From Sequoia sempervirens (Eukaryota; Streptophyta; Pinopsida; Cupressales; Cupressaceae), in assembly GCA_007258455.2 (NCBI GenBank), contig VDFB02344204.1:124001-188000 (forward strand): a stretch of 64,000 nucleotides of DNA, written 5' to 3'. Under the pieces are notes generated by a model. The model did no database searches. It saw only the letters and a program-made list of their open reading frames with translations, and was not told the origin of the DNA. Of the stretch, positions 1 to 12,200 are shown in pieces (the first letter of the stretch is position 1; every line of letters starts with the position of its first letter). Position numbers and translations under genes: made by a program.

Positions 1-1805
1 TCGTTCCATCATTGTCGATGATGTTGTTTCCTCTCCGGTCCTTCAACTTTTGTCCTTCAAAAAATTTGGCGATGATGAAGGGAAAGTTAAGCGATACAAG
101 GTTGTCTTTTATTGATGGCCACCATTTGCAAATAGGAACCCTCCCTTCTAAATGCAATGATATGTTGTCTACAGGTGCCTTGAAAATAGGTTCCCTTGTA
201 TGTTTAAAAGACTACGTCTATAGGAATATCCAAGATTCAAGGTGGGTTGTGTTGTTTGTTGTATATCTTAAAAAATTCCTTCTTTCATTTTTGCCTCGTA
301 TAATTTTTCCAATATATTATTTTGCTTATTTTCTAGGGCCTTAATCATATCCAACTTAGTTATAATTATGTTTGATTATCAAATTATTGGGACCCCTAAG
401 TATTTGTTCAAGCAGCAAGAAGAGCAAATGTTGGCTCTTGACTCACCTTCTTTTAAACGGGCCCCTAAATTTGGTTTGCAGTTGTCCCCTAAAAACAAAA
501 CAACCCTCCAAAGGTCAACCCTAATAAAGCTTTGAACATTTATCAAAATGTTTGGATAGTGAAAGGGCGTGTAACACATATTAGGGAGATGCATCATTTC
601 CAGAAACAAAGAGGTGAAGGGCAGTTGTTTAGTTTTGACATTATAGATATGGAAGGGACATAAATATGTATTACTTTTTTTGATGATATTGTTGAATTGC
701 ATTACGGTCGAGTTGAGGTGGGGTTAACTTATTTAATATCGAGGGGATTGGTCAAAGAAGCCAATAAAAGATTCAATAAATTAAATAGTAATCTTGAGAT
801 TGTTTTGGATGAAAAATCAACAATAAAATGATGTGAAGATGAGATTCCTATCCCAAAAAAAAAAATTGTTTTTGTGCCAATTAGTGACATAAGCAACTAT
901 AGTGATAACGACTTTGTTGATATTATTGGCATTGTAGTGCATGTTGGGTACATTTCAACTGTCTGTAGGAGAAATGGAATTGAAACAATCCAACAAACCA
1001 TTAAACTATGTGATATCTCCGCTTCTTTCATTGATGTTAATTTGTGGGGCCCAAGTTAGCAAGAAAAAGGTGATACCTTGGCACGGATGTACCTTTCTGT
1101 AAAATAGTCATTATTGTTGTCCACAATGGTCGTGTAGGCTACTTTAATGGAAAAGTTATCAACACATCAACAGGAACAATCCTTGAGATTAAACCTTCTA
1201 TTCCTGAGGAAAGCACTCTTAGATCCAAGGGCCCAATCAAAGTAGACCAAGTGGCTTCAACTTCTTCTGCACCTCATAGGCTGCATCCATCAAATGATAG
1301 AGTTACTATTGCATTTATCATAAACAACTGCCTCCGTTTGGCAGAAACTGTTGAAGCCATTTTTAAAGTAACCATTCAAATTGCAAAAACTGAGTCTTTT
1401 GTTTCGTTTTGTGATTGTTGCTAGATGGAAATCAAGGAATGCAACTATTACTATCTTCTACAATTAAAGCTACAAGACCATTCAGGCAGCCTTTGGTGCA
1501 TTGCTTTTGATGAAGCTACCACTAGTTTGTTGTAAATTCTAGCAAAATACCTCTACACTTTGCAGGACAATTCTAACTCTACAACAAATCCTATTGCTAT
1601 TATTAAAGGCCTTGTTTGTAAAGCATACATCTTTATTGATTTGATTAGAATAGAAACTTATAATTCTAAGGACCGACTGAAAACAATGATTGTCAAAGCA
1701 ATGAAAGTTGATTTTGAAGTAGAGTGTAAATTGTTGCTTGCAAACATAATGAAGATATCTACTCCTGCTCCAGAAAAAGGCTCCACTAGCCAGCCTATGC
1801 TTTGA
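1..1805 (+). pseudogene. Replication protein A large subunit (RPA1/RPA70) pseudogene, 5' end outside window
   Basis: RPA1 is the large subunit of the nuclear single-stranded-DNA-binding complex. Translating the plus strand gives its domains in order. The N-terminal OB fold lies at about 80-290 (IDGHHLQIGTLPSKCND, then LSTGALKIGSLVCLKDYVY). DBD-A is at about 520-800 (NVWIVKGRVTHIREMHHF, ISRGLVKEANKRFNKLNS). DBD-B is at 874-1250 (DFVDIIGIVVHVGYIST, IDVNLWGPS). DBD-C is at about 1400-1790, with a zinc-ribbon remnant (FCDCC then KECNYYYLLQLKLQDHSG) and FIDLIRIETYNSKDRLKTMI. The order matches the family and no intron is obvious. In-frame stops include TAA 661-663, TGA 829-831, TAG 1057-1059 and TAG 1422-1424, and the first cysteine pair of the zinc ribbon is not visible. 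It is either a decayed retrocopy or the RPA-like gene of a plant Helitron; no Rep/helicase sequence is seen nearby. Confidence 0.8.
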
Positions 1806-2553
1806 CTACTCTTTTATAGTTTTGACCATTTCTCATAGCTTTGACCTTTAAATTCTAAGTATGGCATGCTAATACTTATGTTTAAGAAATATGAACATAA
1901 TTTATACCTATGTTTGCATCCACATATTTCCACATTTATTGATTTGCCATCTTTTTTATTATAGCATGGTGCATCAATTTTTTTGTCATTGTTGCTTTCG
2001 AATATTTCAAATCAGTTGGATGATTATATGATATGTTTACACAGATTACAATTTCAAAGACAACTAAACATTTTATTTTCATGTATATTTCAAATATTTT
2101 CTATACAGACAATATTTGACAACATATATTAAATATTTTTTATATGGCTAATAATTGAGAATTTATTATCAAATAGATTTGAAATATCTTGTATATGGCT
2201 AATAGTTGAAATGTATTGCTGAAGAGTTATCAAATTTGAATATAAGTAGTCTCTTTTTTATTGTAAAAAAATAATAATTGTGATATTTGCAAATTAACAT
2301 TCCCAATATAGAATTGCTAGTAGATTATATTTATTTGATATACTTTCTCCTTTTTGTTGAAAACTTCTTTATGTCACATTTAAAATCTGCATGAATGTTA
2401 TAATTTTTTTCATTATGCAAAAATAAGGAGTCTTAAATTATTTGTTCCATAAGTTTAATGAGATTGTATTCAATTTAAATTTTCTTTGAATGCTAATCAC
2501 TCTTGGTTCTTGGTCGTTATTCGCCTACAAATTTAATGAATATATATATGTGC
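1806..2553. other. AT-rich intergenic stretch
   Basis: No coding homology, RNA gene or clear repeat structure is visible between the RPA1 pseudogene and the LTR element. The sequence is AT-rich with frequent stops in all frames. Confidence 0.5.
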
Positions 2554-2558
2554 TTCTA

Positions 2559-4065
2559 TGATCCAAGTGGATCCTAGAAAAACTAAAAATTTCACAATCT
2601 CATAATCTCATGAAACTAGCATCATCACATAGAGCTCACTGACATGGTCCTGACGCAATTTGAACGGGCTCAAAAGGAGTTCGTATGTAGAAGTTATGTG
2701 TAGTCAAAGGTCTGGTCAAACATGCAAATCAGGCATTCAAAAAGGCAAAAAATTGATCATCTCAAAATGAGACAAAAATGACACCAAGTTGTAGAGCTCG
2801 TCGCGCTGATTTTGAAACTATATTTGGTTTCAAAAATAGAGTCTGTATGAGCAAAATAGAGCTGGTCAAAGTTTGCAGACAAAAAGAGTTGACCAGTCAA
2901 AATGATGATGTCATCATGACGTCAGCATGGTGATGTGGTAAGTGGTGACGTGGCAAGAGTATATGACATGGCATAAATATGGATTAAACCATATTTGTTA
3001 AAGAAAAATATATATAAAGTGGGCACCACCTATTAAAGTGGGATGCCACCTAAGGAATAGGGGGTATCCCACCTTATATGGGAAGTCTCCCTTGTCTTTA
3101 GGGGAAAAACTTAAAAGGAGGAGAGGATGGTGGGATCACCGCCCACCATTTTCTCTATAAGATTCAATTGTTTTTTCAAAGCCTTAGAATAAGGCTAAAT
3201 CCCTTTTTCCTATAGGCCTAAATTATCCCATATTTTTAGAGGCCTAGAATATTTTCCTTTACACAGAAATATTAGGAATAGTATTCATAAATTAAGGGGT
3301 CAAATAAAACCTTATATAAAATATTCCCTAAATAATAGAGAATAAATTCATTCGTAACCATTCAAATGGAAAGACAATTATTTTGAGGGGATATTATCTT
3401 TCCAAAAATTATTAAAGGAGGATATTATTGAACTTTTTTCTTGTAATAGGAAATATGGGTATATTTGCAAATAATATGGTTTTAGCCCATATTAGCAAAT
3501 AAATTTGTATAAAAGGGGGAGAGTTTTGGCTTGAAAATAAGCAAGTCTACTTGGAGAAATAATTCTTTTGAGAGAGTTGAATTCTTTTTGAGAGGAAGAA
3601 TTGCAAGGTGTTGTTATACACCAAAATTGTAAAAGTGAGAGATTGTGAGGAATTTTGTGCAGGTGTTTTGAAGCTTGAATATTGTAAGAAGACATCTTTA
3701 GGTGCTTGGCGATATTAATAAAAGCGGTCCAACATTGAGAAGTGGACCCGGAGACGTAGTCCTGATTGGACGAACTTCGTTATCAACTTGCATCTGATTC
3801 TTCTATCTTCTATCTTATTATTCTTCTATCTCCTATCTTACATTCTCTCTAATTTCTTTCCAGTATTTTCAATTTGGCATTTAAGTTCTAATTACAATAT
3901 TTTAGTAATTAGTTAATTTCATTGAGTTTTGTAAAGGATTAAGTGAACTTAGTCTATAATTTCAAGGGTAAAACAACATAATCATACAATTCTGTCTGGA
4001 TCGGGGAAATTACTGCAATTAGATTTAATTTACAAGTTATTTTGTAAACCTATAATTACAAATCA
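2559..4065 (+). repeat. 5' LTR of the 2.5-7.7 kb element
   Basis: About 1507 bases, nearly identical to 6210-7718. It has a TATA box (tataaaagg, 3508-3516), an AATAAA signal at 3717-3722, and a bZIP-type palindrome TGACGTCA at 2917-2924 followed by a second ACGT core (gtgacgtggca) near 2946. Confidence 0.93.
3508..3514 (+). promoter_or_regulatory. TATA box of the 5' LTR
   Basis: The sequence tataaaaggggg lies about 560 bases before the primer site and about 210 bases before AATAAA at 3717, so transcription would start near 3540. The same box occurs in the 3' LTR near 7160. Confidence 0.7.
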
Positions 4066-4068
4066 AAT

Positions 4069-4080
4069 TGGTATCAGAGC
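4069..4080 (+). other. Primer binding site (initiator tRNA-Met type)
   Basis: tggtatcagagc, the standard plant LTR-retrotransposon sequence complementary to the 3' end of initiator tRNA-Met, begins 3 bases after the 5' LTR ends. Confidence 0.92.
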
Positions 4081-4107
4081 CCATTTTGTAGGAAATTGCA
4101 AAAGTAA

Positions 4108-5182
4108 ATGTTAACTAGATTGAAATTGAAGCAAGGAGAAGGTGCACTTACAGAGTTCAATCCTGAGATTTGGAAACGACAGCCTTCAAAAATGTTAGAA
4201 ATGGTAACTGAACATGAAGCTCCAGAGCTTGATGAGAAAGCTTTCCAGAAAGAATTTCTTGAAATGAAGGCTATGGTGGAAGTTATTTTCCAAGAGAGGC
4301 AAGAGCGACAGAAGAAAAAGGAAAGCAAGGCTAGAAAGAAGGAGGAAGCTGAATCCTCGTTGAAAGAAGAAAAAGGTAAAGGAGTAGGAGGTGGTAGTGA
4401 CCCTCCTGAACCTCCATCCCCGTCTTCCTCATCTTCTTCATCTTCATCTTTTTCTTCGTCTAACTCTTCCAAAAAGAAACAACCTGTGCAAAATAATACA
4501 CCTTTGTTAAAACTGGATGTTAAATTTGATTTGCCAATGTATAATGGAGAACTAGATGCAGAAAAACTTGATAATTGGATAAAAAAATTGAAGTTTTTTG
4601 TAGAGTTTAGAAGTTTATTAAGGATAAATCCAATTAGCTACTCTTTGCCTAGGAGGCACAACTTTAATTTAGTGGGAGAGTATAACACAAGAGGATCTAA
4701 GTCGTTATGGAAAAATTATTTCTTCTTGGTTTGAGTTTATAGCTACATTAAAGAAACAGTTCTATCCATTAGGGCATATGCAAAAAGCAATGATGAATTG
4801 GCAATCATTAAAGCAAGAGAAAGGACAAAGTGTTCAAGAATATACACAGGAGTTTAGGAAGAGGGCTTTAATGTTGGGCATTCCTTTATACATGCAAGAA
4901 ACTTTGTTAAATTATATAGGTGGATTACGTGAGAATTTGAAACATACTATACTTATGTTTAATCCAACTAACATTGATGAAGTTAGTGTGCAAGCTATCC
5001 ATTTAGAAACAAGCTCAAGGAATAGCCAAGACAATCTGTTGTTGGACTCCAGTAAGAAGAAAAGCAACAAGAAATGGAAGGATAAAATGCAATGGACAAC
5101 TACTGTAAAGAAAGAGGACGAGAAGCCTTATTGCTCACACTACAAGAAGCAAGGGCACGAAGATGCGAAGTGTTGGAAATAG
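4108..5182 (+). pseudogene. gag: gag region of the gypsy-type element (frameshifted)
   Basis: The start ATG (4108) opens 28 bases after the primer site. The N-terminal part is charged (about residues 30-95, K/E-rich), followed by a poly-Ser tract (about 106-122). The capsid-like Gag domain begins at LPMYNGELDAEKLDNWIKK (about residue 146). The frame is lost between about 4615 and 4780 and resumes at 4778 (MQKAMMNWQSLKQEKGQSVQ, then FRKRALMLGIP and YIGGLRENLKHTILMFNP). The C-terminal zinc knuckle near 5130-5175 reads YCSHYKKQGHEDAKC, in which the second cysteine of CCHC is replaced by tyrosine. A TAG stop follows at 5180. The product would package element RNA in virus-like particles, but this copy is broken. 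Confidence 0.85.
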
Positions 5183-5245
5183 CATCCTGATCAGAAGCCT
5201 AAGTGGTTCAAGGATCAAAAGGGTAAGCATAAGTCCGCAACTGTT

Positions 5246-6139
5246 GTGCAAGACCTTGGTATGGAATCTGGTGATGAATCAAATATTTCAATTGTGGGTT
5301 TGAAAGGTAAAGCTTTTGTTGGTAATGAATCTGGCACTAATGTTTCATGTGCTTCTACTTCAAAAATTCATGATGTTCCTGAAGAAAGAAAAAGATGTGA
5401 ACTATTTCATATAAGGGTGATTTCTAAGAACACTAAGATTGATACACTGATAGATAGTGGGTCCCAAGTTAATCTAATTTCAGAAGAAGTTGTTACACAA
5501 TTGGGATTGAAAACAAAGCCACATAAAAACCCTTATCCATTAGGTTGGGTGTGCAATGATAACAAATTGCGAGTAACTAAGCAATACAATTTAAGATTTG
5601 CAATAACATCTAAGTTTATAGATGAGGTTAAATTTGATGTGGTTCCACTTGATATATGTGGGATTGTGTTGGGTAGCCCATACTTGTATGATAGGAAAGC
5701 AATCTTCTATAGGGAACATAATCAGTATCACTTGTTTAAGGAAGGAATTGAATACATTGTGCATTCTCATCCAATTAAGACCGGTAAGTCTTTTGTGACA
5801 ATGGGACATTTGAAAAGGGTAGTTAATGCAAGCAATAATTTGGCACTTACTTCTGTACCAGAAGAAGTGTCATTGCATAAGAGCATGCCTAATTCTAAGG
5901 GTGTTCCAATTATGAAAGACAAGCATGATATTGGTACATTCTTTTTCTTGTCTGCAAATTCAATTTTGTTATTCAGCCTTCTACTTTTCAGCAGTGTATG
6001 GTTGGTAGCGGCAACATTGGATGTGGATGTCTATGTGGCTAATGTACTTAACAATATCGGTGTAGTTTTGGTTATTGTTATAATGAGTCAGGTGTTCAAA
6101 ATTCCAGCAAGGATAGATGATACTGGGCAAGTGGGGTGA
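5246..6139 (+). pseudogene. Retropepsin-like protease region with an unusual hydrophobic tail
   Basis: The open frame of 297 codons contains the aspartic protease core IDTLIDSGSQVNLISEEVV (about residues 67-86, DSG active site) and a second conserved block ending VLGSPYLYDRKAIFYRE (about residues 142-157). The region after it (HLFKEGIEYIVHSHPIK) is the normal gypsy link between protease and RT. The RT itself is missing. From about residue 230 the frame enters two strongly hydrophobic stretches (ILLFSLLLFSSVWLVAATL; IGVVLVIVIMSQVF) and stops 70 bases before the 3' LTR. The frame carries gag-pol upstream of the deletion; the origin of the hydrophobic tail is unknown. Confidence 0.8.
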
Positions 6140-6197
6140 CATTTCCCTAGCTCAAATTGTACATAAAATAGACCTTTTGGAGGTCCACAAGCTTCTC

Positions 6198-6209
6198 AAT
6201 GGGGAGGAA
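6198..6209 (+). other. Polypurine tract
   Basis: aatggggaggaa lies immediately before the 3' LTR start (tgatccagg, 6210), the expected place for plus-strand priming. Confidence 0.8.
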
Positions 6210-7718
6210 TGATCCAGGTGGATCCTGGAAAACCTAAAAATTTCACAATATCATAATCTCATGAAACTAGCATCATCACACAGAGCTCACTGACATGGTC
6301 TTGATGCAACTTGAACAGGCTCAAAAAGAGTTTGTATGCAGAAGTTATGCGCAGTCAAAGGTCCAGTCAAATATGCAAATCAGATATTCAAAAAGGTTAA
6401 AAATTGATCATCTCAAAATGAGACAAAAATGACACCAAGTTGTAGATCTCGTCGCGCCGATTCCAGAACTATATTCGGTTTCAAAAATACAGTCCGTATG
6501 AGCAAAATAGAGCCGGTCAAAGTTTGTAGACAAAAAGAGTTGACCAGTCAAAATGATGATGTCATCATGACGTCAGCATGGTGATGTGGTAAGTGGTGAC
6601 GTGGCAAGAGTATATGACATGGCATAAATATGGATTAAACCATATTTGTTAAAGAAAAAAATATATAAAGTGGGCACCACCTATTAAAGTGGGATGCCAC
6701 CTAAGGAATAGGGGGTATCCCACCTTATATGGGAAGTCTCCCTTGTCTTTAGGGGAAAAACTTAAAAGGAGGAGAGGATGGTGGGATCACCACCCACCAT
6801 TTTCTCTATAAGATTTAATTGCTTTTTCAAAGCCTTAGAATAAGGCTAAATCCCTTTTTTCTAGAGGCCTAAATTATCCCATATTTTTAGAGGCCGAGAA
6901 TATTTTCCTTTACACGGAAATATTAGGAATAGTATTCCTAAATTAAGGGGTCAAATAAAACCTTATATAAAATATTCCCTAAATAATAGAGAATAAATTA
7001 ATTCGTAACCATTCAAATGGAAAGACAATTATTTTGACGGGATATATTATCTTTCCAAAAATTATTAAAGGAGGATATTATTGAATTTTTTTCTTGTAAT
7101 AGGAAATATGGGTATATTTGCAAATAATATGGTTTTAGCCCATATTAGCAAATAAATTTGTATAAAAGGGGGAGAGTTTTGGCTTGAAAATAAGCAAGTC
7201 TACTTGGAGAAATAATTCTTTTGTGAGAGTTGAATTCTTTCTGAGAGGAAGAATTGCAAGGTGTTGTTATACACCAAAATTGTAAAAGTGAGAGATTGTG
7301 AGGAATTTTGTGCAGGTTTTTTGAAGCTTGAATATTGTAAGAAGGCATCTTTAGGTGCTTGGCGATATTAATAAAAGCGGTCCAACATTGAGAAGCCGAC
7401 CCGAAGACGTAGTCATGAATGGACGAACTCCGTTATCAACTTGCATCTGATTCTTCTATCTTCTGTCTTATTATTCTTCTATCTCTTGTCTTACATTCTC
7501 TTTAATTTCTTTCCAATATTTTTAATTTGGCATTTAAGTTCTAATTACAACATTTTAGTAATTAGTTAATTTCATTGAGTTCTGTAAAGGATTAAGTGAA
7601 CTTAGTCTGTAATTTCAATGGTAAAACAACATAATCACACAATTCTGTCTAGATCGGGGAAATTACTGCAATTAGATTTAATTTACAAGTTATTTTGTAA
7701 ACCTATAATTACAGATCA
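6210..7718 (+). repeat. 3' LTR of the 2.5-7.7 kb element
   Basis: About 1509 bases matching the 5' LTR, including TATA box, AATAAA and TGACGTCA (6568-6575). It is followed by the target duplication ttcta (7719-7723). Confidence 0.93.
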
Positions 7719-7723
7719 TTCTA

Positions 7724-8204
7724 AGTCTAATGAATATCAAAAGTAGACTAGAGATAAACTTCTATCGTGCCTGAACCAATCTATATAACAGTTCACTTCT
7801 CAACTCAAAATTCAAGCTATTAAAAAGAAAATTACTATGTAAGAAAGAAAACTGTCAGACCTATTAAAAAGACATTTACTATGTAACAATTGCCTTGACA
7901 ATAGTAAATTTATGATTTCTTTGCAAAGCTTATTGACCAATGAGGAACATTTAGGCAGATCCTTTGTTTAAGAGGTAAGCTCCAGGTTGTCAATAAAAGC
8001 CCTGAACAAGTGTTCTCTATTTGTTTGTAATATTTAGTGCCAGGTACATGAAGAATAGAAGAGGTGAAAAGATTAGTGACCCTAACCATATTTTTTCATG
8101 AAAGAAAAAATATTTAACTAGAACTGGTCATATGGTAATGAGTATAACACCAATGCTATAGAGAGATAACTACAAGCGATAAACGAAGGGCGAAAAGTAT
8201 GTTT
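7724..8204. other. Intergenic stretch, nothing recognised
   Basis: No ORF with homology, RNA gene or repeat recognised. Confidence 0.4.
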
Positions 8205-8358
8205 GTAGGTATATGTATATGTATATTTATATTTATATGTATATGTATATTTATATGTATATGTACATGTATGTATATGCATATATATGTGTATGTGTAT
8301 GTATATGTATATGTATATTTATGTGTATATGTATATGTATGTGTATATCTATATGTAT
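8205..8358. repeat. Microsatellite, (tatatg)n-like
   Basis: About 150 bases of alternating tatatg, tatatt and tgtatg units; a decayed simple repeat. Confidence 0.9.
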
Positions 8359-9300
8359 AATGTTGATGTATAGAATTCTTTGTTGAACATTTTACTATTT
8401 TTTCCTTCCTCTATATTGCTTTTAGAAGTATATAGTCTTTTGTATATTCCATTTTTTGCTTAATATCTAATAATAGTCCATGCAATTTGTGAGGCCTTGC
8501 CCATACCTCTTCACAAAAATGGTGGACTTTGTTGAATGGATGGGTTGGCGGTTGTGGAGTTGGTTGTGTTGCTCAATGGGTGCAGAATGGTGAAAACCTG
8601 CCATGCACTTCCACTGGTTCGCAAATTGGATGTTTAACAAGTGTTGTGTTTTGGAATTTGCACTATCTCCTAGACGTATTGTTGTTGTAAGTTGTTTTTC
8701 TCCTGTAATTTTGGTTTTTTCATACACACCTAACCATAGATATATATTTTGATAGTTTTGTTTTGTAAAGTTATAATTTACTAGCTTATAGATTTACCCC
8801 TTTTCTTATTGCAAGGATAGACATCCTTTTAGTGCATAGCAAATTTGTACACTTGCCCCTTTTCTTTCTACATGGTTAGATACATTCCAAAACATACCAA
8901 AATCAAGTATGTCTATGAAGTTATTCCTATACATTGTATGCTTTGAAACAAAAACTTTGCTATTTCTTTGATGTCTTCCTCTAAACAATATTTTTGTAGT
9001 TCATCTACAAAATTCCATCTTCTACAGTTATTTCTCAGGCATTCTCTTTCCCTAGAAAGTTATTGGAGCAAAAGAAACTCTAGGAAAATGAATACATATA
9101 TTGGAACATATAATTCTTTTAGCAACTTCACTATTCTCTAATATACATATGTAATGTGAACTGTATCTAAAAATCAATCCTTCAAAGCATAGACAAGTAC
9201 ACACACATATATATATTCAAGTGTAATAGAGGAATTGTATGAAAGGTATTAGAATAACAGTTATTTGTTACTAAGTATTATACACAAGAATTCAGTTCAT
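8359..9300. other. Intergenic stretch, nothing recognised
   Basis: Short open frames occur on the minus strand (8467-8727, 8806-8988) but have no recognisable motifs. Confidence 0.4.
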
Positions 9301-9329
9301 GTGTATTGAGTTGACCAGATGTACCATTG

Positions 9330-10423
9330 CCAACCCACGTAATTACCAAGCTCCATGTCACCACAAAAAAAAACTTGCACAAGTCCCCATCAACCGAGGC
9401 ATCCCCAGTGTTGGAAAATCCAATTCACCCACACCACAATGGCTCTTTCAACAATACAACTCAATCAAAGTATGCTTTCCCACATGACAAAATTCAATAT
9501 TGCATTTACTTTGGCCTCCACCCTCGTACACCAACGGGAAGATGCATTAGCGCTCGTGCCAACAAACACTAAGCATTCACCTTCCCCGTTACAACGACAC
9601 CATTCTCCACCACCACCAACCCACATAACTACCAACGCCCCACTTCACCACAAAAAAAAATGGTGCCCCCCACCAAAAAATTTAAATCTACATTCTTTGG
9701 CACGAAACCCATATTACATAGAACTCATAAAGGCAATGAGTACCAATAATCTACACACCCTTCCCACAATGGCACAAACTTAATCAGAAATTCAAGCTAC
9801 ATTGCCTGGGAGTAAACTTTGAAGTCAAATAGAGAATTTAAAAAAGAGCTATTGCATGAAAAATCCTTTCGTCAGCTAAGACAACGAGGAACCCATCGAA
9901 AAGACGAAGGATGGAAAGAGATACATTTTTATGTGTTCTAAAAGATCAATGCATGTCTACTTTCATATCTATATACTTTACTAGGGCCAGCCATATATGT
10001 ATACACCTAAATGCCAATCAAGCAACAACAACAAGAAAGTTAGGAAACAATAACAACAAGTTTGTAGCAGGCATAATGAAAAAGTAGGGCCCATAGTCCA
10101 CTTTGCACAGTACATTTGTCCATGTTCCTACAGTTATCTTTTCGTCTTCCCAGGGATAGATATTTTTTTGGCGAAAGAAACAAGATTTAACTGCAATTTC
10201 TTCATCCATATAAAACCATAATGCCAGACACCCATGCAAAATAACTTATAGATTCCACACAACAATTGTTTTAACATAAACAAATAAAGAAATCATTTTC
10301 ACAAAACACCCATGTATACTCAGTTACAGACTCAGGAGGGCAACAATTTTAAAACCCTACAACCTGTTAGGAAACGGAGCCAAAGTTGACAATTTTTACA
10401 ATACTTTACTGCCAAACCAGCCA

Positions 10424-10465
<42 letters not shown>

Positions 10466-11060
10466 TAATCGAGAATCCAATCTACATTAGTGTTATTCTA
10501 ATACCTCTTTTACAATTTCTATATTTCTCTATAGTATTTAGAACGAGGTGATGGATTTGGAATTTTTAATGAATTTTGTGGGGTTATACTCTTTTTTACA
10601 TGGGTGTTTTCCATAGATGATTAATTTATTGCTAATGTCTTCTTATTATATGTTTTTTTTATCTTTGACGTTATACCCATCTTGGAGAATTCAAAGAGAT
10701 TATCGCTCTTTACGGGTGGAGGTATTCCAGTTAAATCATTATTTACAATATATCCATTATTTCCAAACTCAATTAAGTAATCATCAATGATTTTAAAAAA
10801 TACCCATGTGAAATCACTTATAGATTCTGCACCACCACAATTTCAGAACCCTACAATCTACTAAAAAATGGAGCCAAATGCGACAATTTTAACAATAGTC
10901 TGCTACCAAACCAACACCACGGTGGCTCTTTCAACAGCATAACTTCATCAAAGTATACTTTCCCATATTGCAACATTGAATATTGTATTTACCCTGTTTG
11001 AGGATACCAACTCCACCACCCCCAACCCATGTAATTGCTAAGCTCCACCCTCGTGCAAAA
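9330..11060. repeat. Degenerate local repeats
   Basis: Several blocks recur within this interval. The segment near 9430-9530 (ggctctttcaacaatacaac, aagtatgctttccca) recurs near 10920-11000. The segment near 10300-10420 (acaattttaaaaccctacaa, cggagccaaagttgacaatt) recurs near 10800-10915. The phrase ccaacccacgtaattaccaagctcca recurs in altered form near 9620 and 11020. The long open frame at 9355-9783 is Pro/His/Thr-rich low complexity and is not called as a gene. Probably an old tandemly rearranged repeat of unknown class. Confidence 0.5.
10428..10461. repeat. (AT)n microsatellite
   Basis: Uninterrupted atatat tract of about 33 bases. Confidence 0.95.
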
Positions 11061-11379
11061 AATAATAATTTAGACTAACCTCTTTTGAAAGCAAGCACTC
11101 CTAATTAAATGGTAATATTTTAATCTAATGAACATTAGGTGGTGGAGTTTCCAATTAAATTCAACATAAAGTGAGAATTAAAAGAGAGAAATTATTAATT
11201 GTATTATTGTGGATGCTAAAATCTGCAAAATGTGGTTAGAAATCCAACAATAAAACCTGCAGAATCGTTAGTATTTCAACAACAAATCAAGATATTCAAC
11301 ATCCTTATGAAATAATACATCATGTTCAAAATGCAAACAAATGACAAAGGATCTAAAGCAAAAGCATAAGAAAACATGA

Positions 11380-12200
11380 TGCAAACTATCTCATATTGGA
11401 TTGGTGTCACATGTGCTAGTGACCCTTTCCCAATCCTTGATTGATAAGCTTAGATAATGATGATTGCTATTGATATGGAAATGCTAAGTAGACAAGATCA
11501 AATCTCAAATGAAGAGAGTGACCTTGCAAGAGATTGTGGAGGATTGTGAAGGATTTGCTCAATGTTGAAGCCTCTATTTGAAGATTTCAAATGCTAAGAT
11601 TGTTGAAGAGGGACCAATGTGGGATCAAAAACAAGCCAATGAGTTGAGGACACTTGTCATCATGTGATTAGTTGATGTGTGTGCAAGATTTGGGAAGAGT
11701 GCCCAAGAGGGAAATTTTGAATTCAAATTTGCAATAAATTTTGAGAGGGGGACAAGAAAGAAGAGCAATAAATGCCCTGTTTGACTTGTCATGTTGAGGG
11801 AAAATGAGGTTTTAATAAATCAATAAAATTGATTTATTGTGCAAGTGGCTAGATCTAGATAATGCAAGTGGGATGTGATTAGTATTAGATTATGATTAGA
11901 TGATGATTATGCTGATTAATGCTGATTAGATTATTTGACTTTCAAGACTTTGATAATTGATTTATTTAAATCAGAAAATGATGGAAAATGATTTAGGATT
12001 TGATTTAAATGGCTTTTTGATTTATTTAATTAAATGGATGATGCAAGATGAAGGTTGAATGATAATGTTTATTTGATAAATGAGATTATTTAATGAATGG
12101 ATGAAAGTGATGAATGGTCCTAATGCAACGTCTAGTTCGGTTGATGAATGAACATGATCAAATGCAGAATGTTAATTTTGCATGTCTACAATTATAAATT
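11380..12200 (-). mobile_element. Probable LTR-retrotransposon fragment (low confidence)
   Basis: The composition and short phrases (read on the minus strand: ccacattggtccctcttc, gtcctcaactcattggcttg) resemble plant LTR U3 sequence. Repeated ttaattaaat-rich stretches also occur here and at 50.3-50.6 kb. No boundaries, primer site or coding domain were found, so the class is unproved. Confidence 0.3.

Larger units (their letters stand above)
2554..7723 (+). mobile_element. Ty3/gypsy-type LTR retrotransposon, gag-protease only, with TSD
   Basis: Two LTRs (2559-4065 and 6210-7718) both start tgatcca and end with atca. They are flanked by the same 5-bp target duplication, ttcta, at 2554-2558 and 7719-7723. 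Between them lie a tRNA-iMet type primer site, a gag region, an aspartic protease region and a polypurine tract. Reverse transcriptase, RNase H and integrase are absent: the protease frame runs on to within about 70 bases of the 3' LTR. The internal region is only about 2.1 kb. LTR differences seen by eye are mostly C/T and G/A changes, densest in the first ~350 bases. It is therefore a non-autonomous member that would need pol supplied by a relative, resembling the plant TR-GAG class but with a protease. Confidence 0.93.

Noticed and set aside
4074..4472. 132-codon minus-strand frame with acidic start
   Set aside because: It is the antisense of the gag charged and poly-Ser region.
9327..9783. 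Overlapping Pro/His/Thr-rich frames
   Set aside because: Low complexity, overlapping in several frames, inside degenerate repeats; no motif.
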